Shown: piece after piece, positions 49,387 through 61,077 of the stretch
Layout of the letters: every line of letters begins with the position of its first letter
How positions within the stretch are numbered: the stretch's first letter is position 1
DNA from: Paramacrobiotus metropolitanus
Taxonomy: Eukaryota; Tardigrada; Eutardigrada; Parachela; Macrobiotidae
Assembly: GCF_019649055.1 (NCBI RefSeq)
Contig: NW_026570278.1
Location: forward strand, 744,001 to 808,000
Length of the DNA stretch: 64,000 nt
Direction: 5' to 3'
Made by a program: the position numbers and the translations under genes
Notes under the pieces: model-generated
Databases searched by the model: none
What the model saw: the letters and a program-made list of their open reading frames with translations, nothing else
What the model was told of the DNA's origin: nothing

Positions 49387-49856
49387 ATGTCCGCCTTTAC
49401 CTTAATGCTTACGTTCGCAGTGTCATTAGCCGTGGTCGCTGCAAAAGGTAACTCGAATATTCATTCAGTAGTTGATAACTGTTGGATAGGTACAAAACCT
49501 AGTCACCTATTTGCTTGTTTAAGCAGCATGGGGCAGTGTCGTTCCTTATAGTGTGCTCCGTTAGGACGCCTAATATTACTACCGACTGGTAACAGCTCCT
49601 TATCGAATTGACTCTCTTGACCAGCCAAAATTCTTTTGCCTGCAAAACAAAAGTCCTTGCTTTTGAGTCTTGTTTATTTTATAAAATAAATTATTCATTG
49701 TCAGCTCGTTAAGGTGGTGACCGGCAGATTGCTGATTCCCGCAAGTCGCTGATCGACAAACTGAGGGACAGATCTTCTAGGCCTTTTGAACTTTCTTCAC
49801 AAAAGGAAATGTATGCGTTTGGAATCTTAGCCGGAAGTCTGGGTGTTCATGTTTGA
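49387..49856 (+). CDS. Putative two-exon small secreted peptide
   Basis: Exon 1 (49,387-49,447) encodes MSAFTLMLTFAVSLAVVAAK, a signal peptide, ending in a good donor (AAAG|GTAACT, phase 1). Joining it to an acceptor at 49,713 (GTTAAG) gives exon 2 (49,714-49,856): DRQIADSRKSLIDKLRDRSS, then EMYAFGILAGSLGVHV and stop, about 67 aa. The acceptor is weak; a stronger CAG at 49,704 would give an early stop. The mature part has no Cys and no Lys-Arg pairs. It could be a short secreted peptide; no family recognised. Confidence 0.4.
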
Positions 49857-50132
49857 ATCGGGTGCGTGTTACTGCCTAAACAATCAACTGCCTAAAAGAC
49901 TGTTCAAGAGACATGTGTACGGCTTCACGCACTGGTAACTCAATTTGGTATGTTGTTTTTCAAAAACATATTGCATTTATGCCAGGACACTATACAATCA
50001 GGGAGGACTTATGCAAAACAGTCTGGCAGTTAGTGGCGGTATTAAGGTACTTCTTTATACTGCTGTATGTGCTCGCAATTTCCGCATTTGGTATTAAAGT
50101 ACCTCAAAATGTTTGCAACTGCTTGAGGATGA

Positions 50133-50167
50133 TGTGGCAGATGCCATTTTATGCGGCATCTGCCACA
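50133..50167. repeat. 13-bp-arm perfect hairpin
   Basis: TGTGGCAGATGCC, a 9-nt loop ATTTTATGC, then GGCATCTGCCACA. Confidence 0.75.
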
Positions 50168-51559
50168 TTATCATTCGTGGCTTCTCAAGAGTTCGTTTGC
50201 ATTCGGGAAGTTCATTTGGCTAATTAAATTCTTGTTAATTGTTTATAGCACACCGAGCCTGTAAACCGGCACGCTCACATATCGTTTTTCACGATAAACA
50301 TCAAATATACTAAGCTAGTAAAGTGACCAAACTGCGATCACTAACCTGGCATACCACTTATGTAATGCGCGATTATTGCGCGTCATGCATTCTTGTGATC
50401 CAGATCTAGATTACAGAAACATATACAAGCTTGTCCCGGAATTTCTATCGTAAAGTTGCAGATATTCAGCGCGAAGCTTCGCTACGAAGGCTATGAACGA
50501 TTGCCACCACACTACGCCAACCTCAGTGAAAATTTCACTCTGTAAACATTTGAGATAATTATAAAGGACGAAAGCTCATATTTTATAATCTGTATCGATA
50601 CAATTACATAGCTTATTGATTAGAAAGATATTTCGTTCATCAGCCATGCTAAAGGTAAGCAGAGCGTAAATAGTGTGATGTGGCGTGCTGTAACATGGAG
50701 TTTAGGAAAACCCGTGAATTTGTTTGTCGCTGTATTATTGCGGTAGTAATTACGGGACAAGCTTTTACAGACTGTTCTTGTTTCAAGTGGCCTCATTTTC
50801 TCAAGGTTTAAGAGCATGAGGGATCACCTGAGGCTTGTACAGGTTTAAATTTTTGTAATCGGCGAACGCCACTGATACAGCAAAGTTTCTTTTAGCTCTT
50901 TACACACACCGATTTACATTGCTCCCTGCGCGTTTCTTTGGCATTCATCAAGTATACACTGATGACGTGACGGAAAGTGATATGGTAATAACATCGATCA
51001 TGGTGATAATATGCAAAAAGGGATTTTGCCAAGTAATTCGAGCTCACGAATTGCACACAATCTACGGAGCGGGAGCCATCCAGCACACAACAATTTTGGA
51101 GAAATTTGTTTGTAAATCTTTGACTCAACTGCATAGGCAGGCAACTCTGCTGCGCGATAGTGCGATACATTACAGTAACAACGCAACAAAAAGCTACAGT
51201 CACTCGGAAGGACTGCAGACTGGCTGCAGCCGCAATATGCTATTTTTCCCTTCAGTGCTGAGATCAAGTTAGCAACTGGACAGTACAAAACAAGATTCCC
51301 TTTTTACCATAAAGCGGCTTACAAATACGATGCAATCCAGCTTCTCCCGATCGTCGTGCGGAAGCTAATAGTGCAGGGCTGCCGACTGGCGTTAATGTTA
51401 GCATCAGTTCCGTTGTAAATGGTATATAATACATATTACATACCATCTATAATGGAACAGATTCTGAAATAATATTACTAGCAGCGCTCAAGCTTGCCCA
51501 CCGCTCAGAGACCACAGATAAACAAACAAATGTCGGTAGCACGCACACGTCAACTCTAT

Positions 51560-51880
51560 GACCTTCATTTCGCTGACCGACAGTTTGCTGACCGACTTGT
51601 TGCTGACTACCACAACTTGCCGAACGACAAATCGCGGACCGACAGTTCGCTTTTCTACAAACTGGCTGACCGACATCTTGCTGAAACTAATTTGCTGAAC
51701 GACAGCTTACTTGTCGGTCTGCTAAATGTCGGTAATCGACAACTCGACCGACAACTTGGAAAAGACGAAAACTTGCTGACCGACAATTTGTTGACCAGTT
51801 CAACGCATGTTAGGGATATTTACTCAAAAACAAGTTGTCGGTCAGCAAGATGTCCGTCAGCGAGTTGTCGGTGTGCCACA
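51560..51880 (+). repeat. Degenerate GCTGACCGACA array
   Basis: About fifteen GACCGACA/TTGCTGACC-type words occur, mostly plus-oriented up to about 51,800 and reversed (GTCGGTCAGCAAG) near 51,838, so the array is partly inverted. Related words are at 47,285-47,345 and a few in the antisense direction. Confidence 0.6.
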
Positions 51881-52113
51881 AGTATCATCGCAGTTTTACA
51901 GCTACGAACCCGGAAACAGTTGCGGCAAACCGGCATCAGATTGCACTACGTCGGCACTTCTCACATAAACATTTCTCAAAATAAAACCTAGTGCAAAACT
52001 TCATGGATTGAATACACACCAAAATGTACACTTTTATTACAGCTTTTAGCTCGGCTAACACTTATCGTATTTTGGTTTTTAGCTGCGCTGAATATTCCTG
52101 TAGGCTTCCATAC

Positions 52114-52280
52114 TATGGCAAGCCCGAGTGGACTAAAGTAGAGAAAGCACTAAACTTTCTCCGAAGTTTAACGAAGCGTGATAAAGGTCTAGTCTTTGCC
52201 CAAAATCGTTAAAGTTTGTAGGCTTTCTTTAAAAACTGAATTTACAGTGTAAACTGGGAATAAATTGTTCAAACAAAGGT
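52114..52280 (+). repeat. Dispersed 168-bp repeat, copy 2
   Basis: Same orientation and ends as the copy at 20,551-20,718 (TATGGCAAGCCCG ... CAAACAAAGGT). Confidence 0.8.
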
Positions 52281-52676
52281 GCCCTCAATAGCACGGCTGG
52301 GCTGCAGTATCAGATGCAGCTGCCTAGGTACACTTTATCGACAACAGCTTAATTTTTATCCACAACAGCCTAATTAATGTCAGCTTAATTCTTGCCAATT
52401 ACGGTAGGTGAGTATGCTTTCTTTGCCTGCAGCACGGACAACCGGCATTATTCATGATCATTGCAAGACGTAATCAATACCTGAAGTCTTGAATTTAGTC
52501 ACCAGTTAATATTATTCGCAATTTGTTTTCTGTTTATTCTCACAGGCTCTGTATGTTTTTGTCTATCTTTTCAGAACTTTATTTAAAATTTTTATATGAT
52601 ATAAAAATTAATACTGGGTTTTTGTAAGGCCAAAATTAAACCCTCAAGACTTCAAAGTGTTTTTGGAAGCAATTTT
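52281..52676. other. No gene seen
   Basis: AT-rich. A GCTGCAGTATCAGATGCAGC palindrome-like word at about 52,301 recurs in part near 53,730. Confidence 0.3.
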
Positions 52677-53395
52677 ACCAACAATAGATCGGCCGAATTA
52701 CGCCAGTAGTCCTGTCTATGGGAACTCCGATCGATCTGACGAACAAGAACAACAATGAAACTTGATAGCACTGTCGAGCGCTAGCCGGTAAACTAACATC
52801 TGCTGAATGAGAATGATATGCATTCTTGTCGGACACTGAAATAGATTTTACAAGCGCATGTGCTTGCATGAGAGTATGAGACTGCTTAAGTATTACATCT
52901 GTGATTACATCATTCATTGGCATATGCAGCAAATAAACAGCTGCTCTAGTCAAAATGCTGCAACTGGCTTTATTTTAAGTACAGTAATTACAATAATTAA
53001 TTATTAAGCCACCTTGATATGAATATATTAATACAGCAGAATGGTTGATGACAATGAATTTCGTCTGCCATGCTAGATAATAATCTATAACCTTTTGATC
53101 CATACCGGATTTGACTAACTGTTACTGTGCTGCATAGGTCGTAGATTAACCTGCAAGTAAAAATGATGTTATGCAGCCTCGCGCAAGCACATGCGCTCTT
53201 GAAAACTATCGTAGTATTGTTGTGCCCGACAAGACAGACAGTAATATCGTTCAGCATTGACTCGTATACCGGCTAGCGCTCGACAGCTGTATCAAGTTTC
53301 ATTATTGTTCGTTGTTCGTCAGATCTATTGGAGTTCCCATATACAACGCATACGGTCGGGTCGTCAGGACTATTGGCGCAGTTCGGCAGATCTAT
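52677..53395. repeat. Element with about 215-bp terminal inverted repeats
   Basis: The left arm (52,677-52,893) and the right arm (about 53,170-53,395) are inverted and about 80% alike by eye: AATAGATC.GCCGAA, GGGAACTCC, GAAACTTGAT, GTCGAGCGCTAGCCGG and GCGCATGTGCTTGC occur in the same order. The core is about 270 bp without a gene. It is a foldback-like MITE and the best copy of a family seen four times in this region. Confidence 0.7.
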
Positions 53396-53778
53396 TGCTA
53401 GTACCGGAAATGTTGTTTCCAAAATTATTTTGAAGTTTAAGATTTTAAATTTAGTATTACTAAGCTCTGCCATATTACATAAAATTTTAGAGTAAATTTC
53501 TCAAGAGAAATGCGATGATATGCAGTCTGTAAAATTAAATAGAATAAAAAGTCTCTAATTGTAAGACTTTAACTATATTCCGATTAGCAATTATTACTTC
53601 TTGCAGTGATGATGAATGATGCCGGTTGTCCAGTGCCTGTATTCACACTAGCATTCGCGCTAATTAGCAACAATTAACCCTTCCAATAAAAAAGGGAGCG
53701 CGCTCTTTTTAGTGTAGTGTCGGTATTGTACATCTGCATCTGATACTGCATTCCGGCCGTGCTATTGCCGGCTTGCGC

Positions 53779-53944
53779 TTAGTAAAAGTATCAAATTTCA
53801 ATGTAATTTGCCGCTTCGGCTGATCTATTGGAGTACTCATAGGCAAAGTATAGGGTCGGGTCGGCAGAAGTGTGGGAGCAATTCGGCAGATCTATGGGAG
53901 GGAAAGTACCACTTTCCTGTCGGGCTCGCCAACAGTCAACAGGT
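53779..53944 (+). repeat. Single-ended copy of the 52.7-kb TIR family
   Basis: Shares AAAAGTATCAAATTTCA, CTGATCTATTGGAGTACTCA, AGGGTCGGGTCGGCAGAAGT and CAATTCGGCAGATCTATGGG with 55,187-55,348, and more distantly with the arms at 52.7-53.4 kb. Confidence 0.7.
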
Positions 53945-54464
53945 GCACGCGTACAGTCTGTATGCTGAATATGAACGCAAGCACCGGACAACTGGCATTA
54001 CTGCAAGACGTAATCGACCGGAGAGTATAAAGATCCTCTAAAATCAGCACAAATACAGAATATATCTATATCCGTTACGGAAATTTATTACGGAAGTAAC
54101 AGCAAATATTAACGCAATTTAGGCCTCAACAAAGCTGCTGCCTGTCAATGCCAACCTGCATTTTTCTAACTAATTATTTTGAACGAAGTTACAAATTATC
54201 GAATGGGGCAGTTATTTATTCTATTTAATTTTGACAGACTGTGTAAAATATTGTCTATTGTTCCTAAAGAAGTGCATTCAAAATTTTCGACAGCGTTGCA
54301 GAAAAGGTCGATTTACTTAAAATTTTTACATAGATAGATTTACTTAAAATTTTTATATTTTTACCGGATCAGCCGCACAGTTAAACTTAGCATGCGATCC
54401 CCAACTTAAAGGAAACCCGAATTTTACAGTTGCTCTTATTCTTTAGATTTTTTCGAGTGCCCAT

Positions 54465-54530
54465 AAACAATACATAGGATCAGGTCATCAGGACTTTTCG
54501 TGCAATTCGGCAGATATATTGGGTATTGTA
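54465..54530 (+). repeat. Short remnant of the 52.7-kb TIR family
   Basis: Contains GTGCCCATAAACAATACATA, GGATCAGGTCATCAGGACTT and CAATTCGGCAGATATATTGG, in the family order. Confidence 0.55.
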
Positions 54531-55186
54531 TTTAAATAATACTGTTTAATTTTGGATGTCTAAATTTTGCATGGCATCGCCAATTAAAATGACAATATTA
54601 TGTTGCTTAAACGTTGATTATTTTAAGTAAGTAACGCCTTTTAGTAAACTTTGTTATGTCTTTTACAGCTCCACCAGCGCAGGCATGCAGAATTACATAG
54701 TTTGTTTAGTGGCTATTGCCGAATACAGAATTTTACGACGTGAGCGACCTGGTCTTTAATGGTTACCCCCTAACAATTGTAAAATACTAACACAAAAATT
54801 ACCTCACGTAAGTACGAGTAACAGGATATTCCAATCGCACATGTTTGCCATGCATCACAAAGTTCGTGATAATTTTTAAGGGAAACTGTCTAAGGATAAT
54901 GTACGTACATCATCCAAAGTTTTTTGGCGTAAACATTATGGGTTTTATCATTTTTGGAAAGAAAAAATATATTCAATAATTTACTACGTTTTGCGATGAT
55001 GTCTGTGTATAAAATGATAAATCCACACTCGCTGGTCAGCAGAAACGCTTCTCTGTACTGATCAGCCATGGCGGAGGAACGCGCGTGCTTCTCTCTCTTT
55101 ACCGGCGATACAATCTGCTTAGGCGCCGGTATAATTACTATGATGTACTGTATCTCATTTTGCAGCCCATTGCCGGCTGGCGCTCG
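54531..55186. other. No gene seen
   Basis: AT-rich. Nothing recognised. Confidence 0.25.
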
Positions 55187-55348
55187 ACAAAAGTATCAAA
55201 TTTCACTGTTCCGCCGCTTCGGCTGATCTATTGGAGTACTCATAAACGAAGCATAGGGTCGGGTCGGCAGAAGTGTGGGTGCAATTCGGCAGATCTATGG
55301 GAGAAAAACCACTTTCCTGCCGGTCTCGCCAACAGTCAACAGGCCAAC
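55187..55348 (+). repeat. Single-ended copy of the 52.7-kb TIR family
   Basis: Close to 53,779-53,944 in sequence and orientation. Confidence 0.7.
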
Positions 55349-55669
55349 ATGTCTGCCGGCTACAACTGTGGACCCGGTGAATGTATTTGGTTGTTAACCG
55401 ATACAGCATCGCGTTTAAGCGCAAGCCGTATATCAGGGGCGTGCTTCCTAGATCTGGACGCACGCCACCGCGGTTGTATTTTAAACGCGCCTTGTTCTTC
55501 TTTTTTTGGTACTTTGTGAAATGGCGAAACACAATATGACCTTACAAAATCTGTATGTGGCGCTTACTTGCGCACTTGCGCATGACCAGTAATGCTATCA
55601 ACACTTCATATAAAGATTGACATTTTAAAGAATCACACAGTTGACCAACCGCTTTTAACCGCTTATTAA

Positions 55670-55800
55670 GTGTGCCACATTGTGTGCGGCACTTGCCAGA
55701 TTTTATCGTTTGCCAGTTGCCAGAGTCTCCAGGTTTTATCGCTCGCCATGCCATTGGCAGTGCCAGGTGCCACTGCCAGGTTTTACACCCTGCCATGAAA
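55670..55800. repeat. TGCCAG-rich short repeat patch
   Basis: (G)CCAGGTTTTATCG.TTGCCAG-like words recur four times, with an inner palindrome GGCAGTGCCAGGTGCCACTGCC type at about 55,755. Confidence 0.5.
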
Positions 55801-56715
55801 AACAGCGCCAAAAAGAGTTTGGGCCTAAGAACTTCCGAACCGCGTGAGTTGTACATAGTATATTAATAGTCAGCGAGCTCACGAATTTAACAAAGAGGTC
55901 CGTGCAGATACCGCTCGCAGCAGAACGATCAATGGTTAAGCTGCCAAACATTAATTGCTAACTTTCCGCTGTAAAATCGATTGTGGTTTATTTCTGTTGT
56001 TTACGGCCTATCCGCCTATGACAGCGCTTAATTGTTAACAGAACTAATTTAGTATAAGAATAGTTAGAATTTTAAACTGCGATATGTGGCTAAATTGGTA
56101 AATTTCTTATGCAACGTTTGCAGCCGCAGACACAATGGTGTACGTGTGCAGGGCAGTTTGCAGTGCCGAAACTAATGGAAGTTGGCGATGTTACGCTAAC
56201 TTCGTTTAACGCGGTGAGAGAAACGCCGGCCAGACATGATTTCTCATTTATTTAGAACAGCGATGAATAGTGGAAATCATCATTCTTCAACTTGACCTGC
56301 TGGACAATCATATCATTATCGGACTTAGCCGAATCCATTATGCGCACCAGCGTACTGCCTGCCTGTTCCTATCTCGCACCACCTGCCTGTTTACTCAAGG
56401 ATCCGGCTGGGGATGGCCTGATTCTTAGTTTGCGCTGTATCGCTTGATGTTAACTTGTCATTTTAACTTTGTGACGCGCACCGAATTGTACAAGTGGAAA
56501 TTATTTTGCTATAAGCGTTACACGTGACCTTTGGAATTTAAGATCACCCGCCTTCCAACCCTTTGTTCTACTGCTATTGTACTTAACGTTTATAATGTCG
56601 GCCTTAAGCTACGTTTTCTTTCTGAGGAAGTTTATTAAAGGTCTGTCCTCACTCGCGCAGCTCTCTTGCACAATGGTACGCATAGAACCGCACCAAAAGT
56701 AGCCGCACACGCAAC
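55801..56715. other. No gene recognised
   Basis: Non-repetitive, AT-rich. No splice-consistent frame is seen. Confidence 0.3.
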
Positions 56716-56787
56716 ATCCTGGCCACGAATCAGGATTGAACTCCCTGGCCACGAATCAGGGAGTACACCTGGCCACGCATCAGGTGT
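56716..56787. repeat. Three tandem hairpins with the same loop and different, compensating stems
   Basis: Hairpins at 56,716-56,736 (stem ATCCTG/CAGGAT), 56,741-56,763 (CTCCCTG/CAGGGAG) and 56,765-56,787 (ACACCTG/CAGGTGT). The loops are GCCACGAAT, GCCACGAAT and GCCACGCAT. The outer stem bases differ between units but pair every time. Confidence 0.75.
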
Positions 56788-58241
56788 TAGAATCCGCAGT
56801 CGCTCTCAAAAACGCCCCTTCCGGTGACCGTGCATATTCTGACGTTTCCACGAGACTCCGCTGCCGGGCTGAGGAAGGCCAATTGCCCCAACACCCGTCG
56901 GCGTTTCTCGATCGTTGTCGTTAACTATGTACTATATAAATGCTAGTAGCTGAACATATTCACTTTTATTACGCTGTCACTAGCATTGATGTGGTTCTGA
57001 TTTCTTCACGCACAGTAATAGCGAATTTGTATACAGACCGCTAAAATTATTCGAAGAGTCCCAGCAGCTGCCAACTAGTATTAATAAAGCAGATTAAAGG
57101 TGAACTAGGACATTAAAAATCAGAAAAAGTCTTAAGGTTTTCAGTACAAAAAAGGTATAAATTAACCGAAGTAGTTAATAAAATGTTAAAGAAAAGCATT
57201 TTCATAAGAATTGATTATATTATTTATACTAGCCAGTTAGTCCCGAGAATAGTGAGTCCAGGCCGGTTTTGCGGAGAGTCAACGGTATTTACAAGCTCGT
57301 CCGGAAAGATAAACAAAGATGTAGTATACCCGGTCTCGGGGAAGTTAATTTCACTGAAAGATACAAGTAAGACTTTTTTTCAGTATGCTATACACATGCA
57401 AGTATGTTGCACATGTACATATAAGTATATCGCACCTGCCCTTGGTACCTACTCTTTATTCGATGAACATGATCAATACTTCTCAGAGTACAATTCTTGC
57501 ATTTTTTGTTTTAATGACAATGCAGATACAGACTGCGTGTAATATTCATAAATTAACCCAACCTAAAAGACAGAGGATGAAAGCAATGTAAGCGAAAATC
57601 ACGATTTCCACATGCCACGCACGCTAGACATCTGGTTGAATGGCAAAAGCTTGGGGTAATACTTGTATGCCCTTGGCCTCTTGTATATTGAACATGTACA
57701 TGTCGTGCATTATGTACATGACTGTGGTTTTAACATAATTGACAACATACCGGAAAACCAATAATATGTACATGTACATTCAAGTTCATGATTCCGTTGC
57801 GTGTTCCTTGTGCGTTTTAAGTTTCAGTAAATGTACCGTAGCTGAGCTTGGGTAGCCGGCTAACCGGAGGTCGATAATTGCGGTGCCGTTTGCATTCCAC
57901 TCATCGGCAATCTTGCTGCTAACTGCACGACGATCGATTGCTTGCTTCCCCGTATTCTCCTGCAGCATCCAACTGGCGCACATGGTCTATGTTAAACGAG
58001 AAGCACTAACGAAGGGCACTGTACAACAGCTCTTTGTGAGTCAAAGAGATCCACGTTAACTTTCACAACCATACACCAGCCAATGGTTCGCTGCATTCCT
58101 CCATGGCAGAAATGCGGCCAAAATTTCGTGTTTTCTGTGCAATAATGTGCAGCCTACAACGTCAACTCGCGTATCTTTGGCCAAAGAGCTGCTGAATTTT
58201 TTGCTGTTATACGATCTTCTTGAAAGTCTGGAGTAATTTCC
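56788..58241. other. No gene called; upstream of the serpin
   Basis: A 119-codon plus frame at 57,183-57,542 and a 65-codon minus frame at 57,786-57,983 have no recognisable motif. TGTACATG words cluster at 57,690-57,780. The serpin promoter should be near 58,200. Confidence 0.3.
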
Positions 58242-61077
58242 TTGCGCGTCCTGTTTTTATACTGTAATACTGTCATTCCTTCATATTTTATAATGTTCTG
58301 TTGCTGGCAAACTCCCGAACTCCCTCTCGACATCGAGTATCCATCGGATTCTCGCTATAGTCCATACTGTAAAGAGTACGCGAGATTGTCGCATAATTTA
58401 TATGTGAAGTATTTGCTGCCAAACCATGGATTCGTCCGCAATATGGTGCTTTCTCCGTTGTGCGCTGAGATCGCGCTGCTCATGCTGCATGCCGGTGCTG
58501 AAGATGAGGCAAAACAGGAAATTGCGGAATTGCTAGGTGCAGATCCAGTTCTGCTAGCGGAGAGATTGTGTTCTGACTTGTCCATTCTAAAGATAAGAGA
58601 AGACCACGACTGCCAGCCTGATAATCCCGAGGGTAATAATTACTACAGATACTTAGGCCAAATCAATCCTCGAGTTTCTAACATTTCTTACAGATTTCAG
58701 GTTCGCGTGCGTAGTCATTTTAAGGGATTTGTGTTACATGAGACCAAGTTACCCTGGCACTGTTGTACACGACCTTGGTAACCATACCGATACGGTGTAG
58801 AGAAAAATGGACGGATAATCTTCGAAATTTGCATTTAAGTGAGCATTATTGTGCAGAATGTTTGTACATAAGCGGAAGTTCCAAGATTTCCTCAATTGGT
58901 AAAACAATATATTCACTTTTATGTAAAATGTATTTAAAATTTGAAAAGAACGCCCGAACCGTAGCCCGGTGTGAGAAAGCTCTTCATAAGATTGTGCGTT
59001 TAAGTGCAAAATTCGGAGTGGATCTGTCAATCGCGAGCACACCCGGACAATTGCGAGTGTGACATTTCGCCGCACTCAAACTCGACGCGCGACTTTTCGC
59101 CGCGAAGACATTTCGTCGCCGGATATTCGGACACTTGGATACTTCGGTTTGGGACTTTATGTTTTGAGACATTTTAACTGTGCGACATTTCGACGCAAGA
59201 CGTCTGGTCGCGGACAATTCGTCTTGGGACTTTTCGAACGATGCTACTAATCCCCGCAAAATAATTAGCCGCGCTTAATTTTCACTAGTTTTTTTCAGTT
59301 TTTTTAGGCTTGTTCTTAGTTTTTCTTCTTAGGTTTCTTAGTCCTTCTTAAACTTTCTTAGGTCGCCCTATTTTTTCCTAGGTTTTCTTAGGTTTCTTAG
59401 GTTTTTTTTAGGTTTTTTAGGATTCTTAGGATTTCTTAGGTTGTTCGTTTGGTCTTGTTTTCCAGTTTTAACTTTTCTGACTCTTTTAGTTAGCTGAGTA
59501 AATCATTTATCTGAAATCCGCAATGTCGCTTCGTCGAGATGTCCTTGCGTCGAAACGGCTTTGCGACGGAAAGTCTCGCGGCGTGAAGACCTACCGACGA
59601 AATGTCCTGTGACGAAACGGCCGCCCGGCGAGATGGCCTTGCGGTGAAATGTTTGCGACCAAAAGGCCTGCAACTAGTTGTCCGCGGCGAAATGTCGGGG
59701 TGCCATCGCGAGACCTCAGGCGCAGTTGTTCACTTTTGAATATTTCGGAATTTTAATTGATCTAGTAACTCTGCAACCGTACCGCAAGAACTGTTTTAAC
59801 GTGGTTGATAATCGCACAAATCATTTAGCTACAGAATCTTAAAATGAGGATAAGAGTTCGGGTTGCGCGAAAGTAAAAGTTTTTTAAAGAACATGAATTT
59901 GGTGCGATGTGCCGATACGCCTGTGTTAATGGAATAATAGAATTTTATTTTTCCTAATTTCTGAAACTTGTAGGAATAAACGAAAATTTCCGTCTGTATT
60001 TGGCCAACTCGATACTGTTACCGGATGGTAATCGCTGCATCCACGACTTCGACAAATTCAAAATCCGCTCTTATCTCCTGCCGCTGATGGTCACCGGCGA
60101 TAAGGAGAGTGTCACAGCGTTCATAAACGAACGCACAGTGGGACATGTGTGCGACGTAGGACTGTCGCGCGATGCACCGCCAGTTCCGGCATTCATCAGC
60201 ACGCTGCATTTCCGCTCCAACTGGTATCGTCCCTTCAAAGAGGACCGCACTTTTAGGATGGAGTTTGTCACGGCTGACAATCGCCGCGTAGAAGTGGACA
60301 CGATGCACGGGATACTCAAGGTCCCCTGCTGGGTTCCTGAGGGAATGGGCGGAGCCAAGTTTTTGGAAATACCTTTTGAAGAACATTACTGGAGCGCGAT
60401 GTTTATAATGCCGGCAGCAGCTCGGAAGACGTGGCGCGGGGAGACAAAACCGCAGACAATGAGCGAACTGGTTAATCTTCTGACACCAAGGAAACTGGCC
60501 GCGGCCATCCGACGAATGGAATTTCACAAAATCAACGAAGTGACGGTACAGATACCAAAATTTCGCGTGGAGCGGAATATAGAATTGCAGGAAGCGCTGA
60601 CCGAGCTGGGTTTTCGGACGCCGTTACACTGTGGCGTCGATCAGCCGCGTTCGCACGTAGCGAGCATAATGCAGCATGTTAGTTTCGGTATGTAAACTGC
60701 CCAGAACCGAAGCACCGGCTTGCGATTAGCCTTCAGCAATTAAAGAAGCTAGTTTTGCAATCATTGCTTAAGAACTTCTAAGATTCTGGCTTTAGAATTA
60801 TTGTTTAAGGAACCTCAGAAAAGAACCTTCATTAATTTTAAAGAAGTTACAACTTTTCTGGCGAGAAATAAAATTGTTTTGTTTAGCCGTAGATGAACGG
60901 GGAGTCGGCAGTGCACTTCCCGTCAAACCAAACCGACCGATCCTAGAAACCATGGAACTATGTCAAGTTTGGCATGCGGAGTTCGTTGCCAATCGGCCAT
61001 TTATCTTCCTGGTATATCAATGCCTCAGCGGTCATATTGCCTACATGGGACATGTTGCCGACCCGACTGCAGTTTAG
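58242..61077 (+). CDS. Serpin (serine protease inhibitor family), three exons, about 431 aa
   Basis: Exon 1 (58,242-58,632) starts with a hydrophobic leader and contains NMVLSPLCAEIALLMLHAGA, the serpin helix B region. Exon 2 (59,974-60,687) contains the FISTLHFRSNWYRPF sheet, the IPFEEHYWSAMFIMP strand and the MEFHKINEVTVQIPKFRVE block. Exon 3 (60,887-61,077) carries the reactive-centre loop and ends with RPFIFLVYQCLSGHIAYMGH. Phases are 1 and 1; donors are GAGG|GTAATA and TTCG|GTATGT, acceptors TTGTAG and GTTTAG. Total length suits serpins. The hinge reads DERGVGSALPV: a bulky Val and a Pro replace the small residues of inhibitory serpins, so it may be non-inhibitory or a poor inhibitor. 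The exact start is uncertain (an upstream exon is possible). The fragment at 19.6-19.8 kb is a relative. Confidence 0.8.
59055..59705. mobile_element. MITE-like element in serpin intron 1: inverted GACATTTCGCCGC arrays around a TTCTTAGG core
   Basis: The left part (59,055-59,240) repeats GACATTTCG(C/T)CGC words; the right part (59,520-59,705) has them reversed (GCGGCGAAATGTC). Between them is a 200-bp stretch of TTTCTTAGG-like words. Edges are approximate. It has the same plan as 62,768-63,607 with different terminal words. Confidence 0.6.

Larger units (their letters stand above)
49857..52113. other. No firm gene; hairpin and GACCGACA array inside
   Basis: Contains the hairpin at 50,133 and the array at 51,560. 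A minus-strand frame at 51,264-51,446 has a loosely ankyrin-like piece (GSPALLASARRSGEAGLHRI), too short to call. The rest is AT-rich and featureless. Confidence 0.3.

Noticed and set aside
49800-49856. Allatostatin-A-like neuropeptide (YAFGI)
   Set aside because: No dibasic cleavage sites and no amidation Gly-Lys-Arg; the match is only five residues.
51264-51446. Ankyrin-repeat gene on the minus strand
   Set aside because: Only one weak repeat-like stretch of about 25 residues, no neighbours and no splice support.
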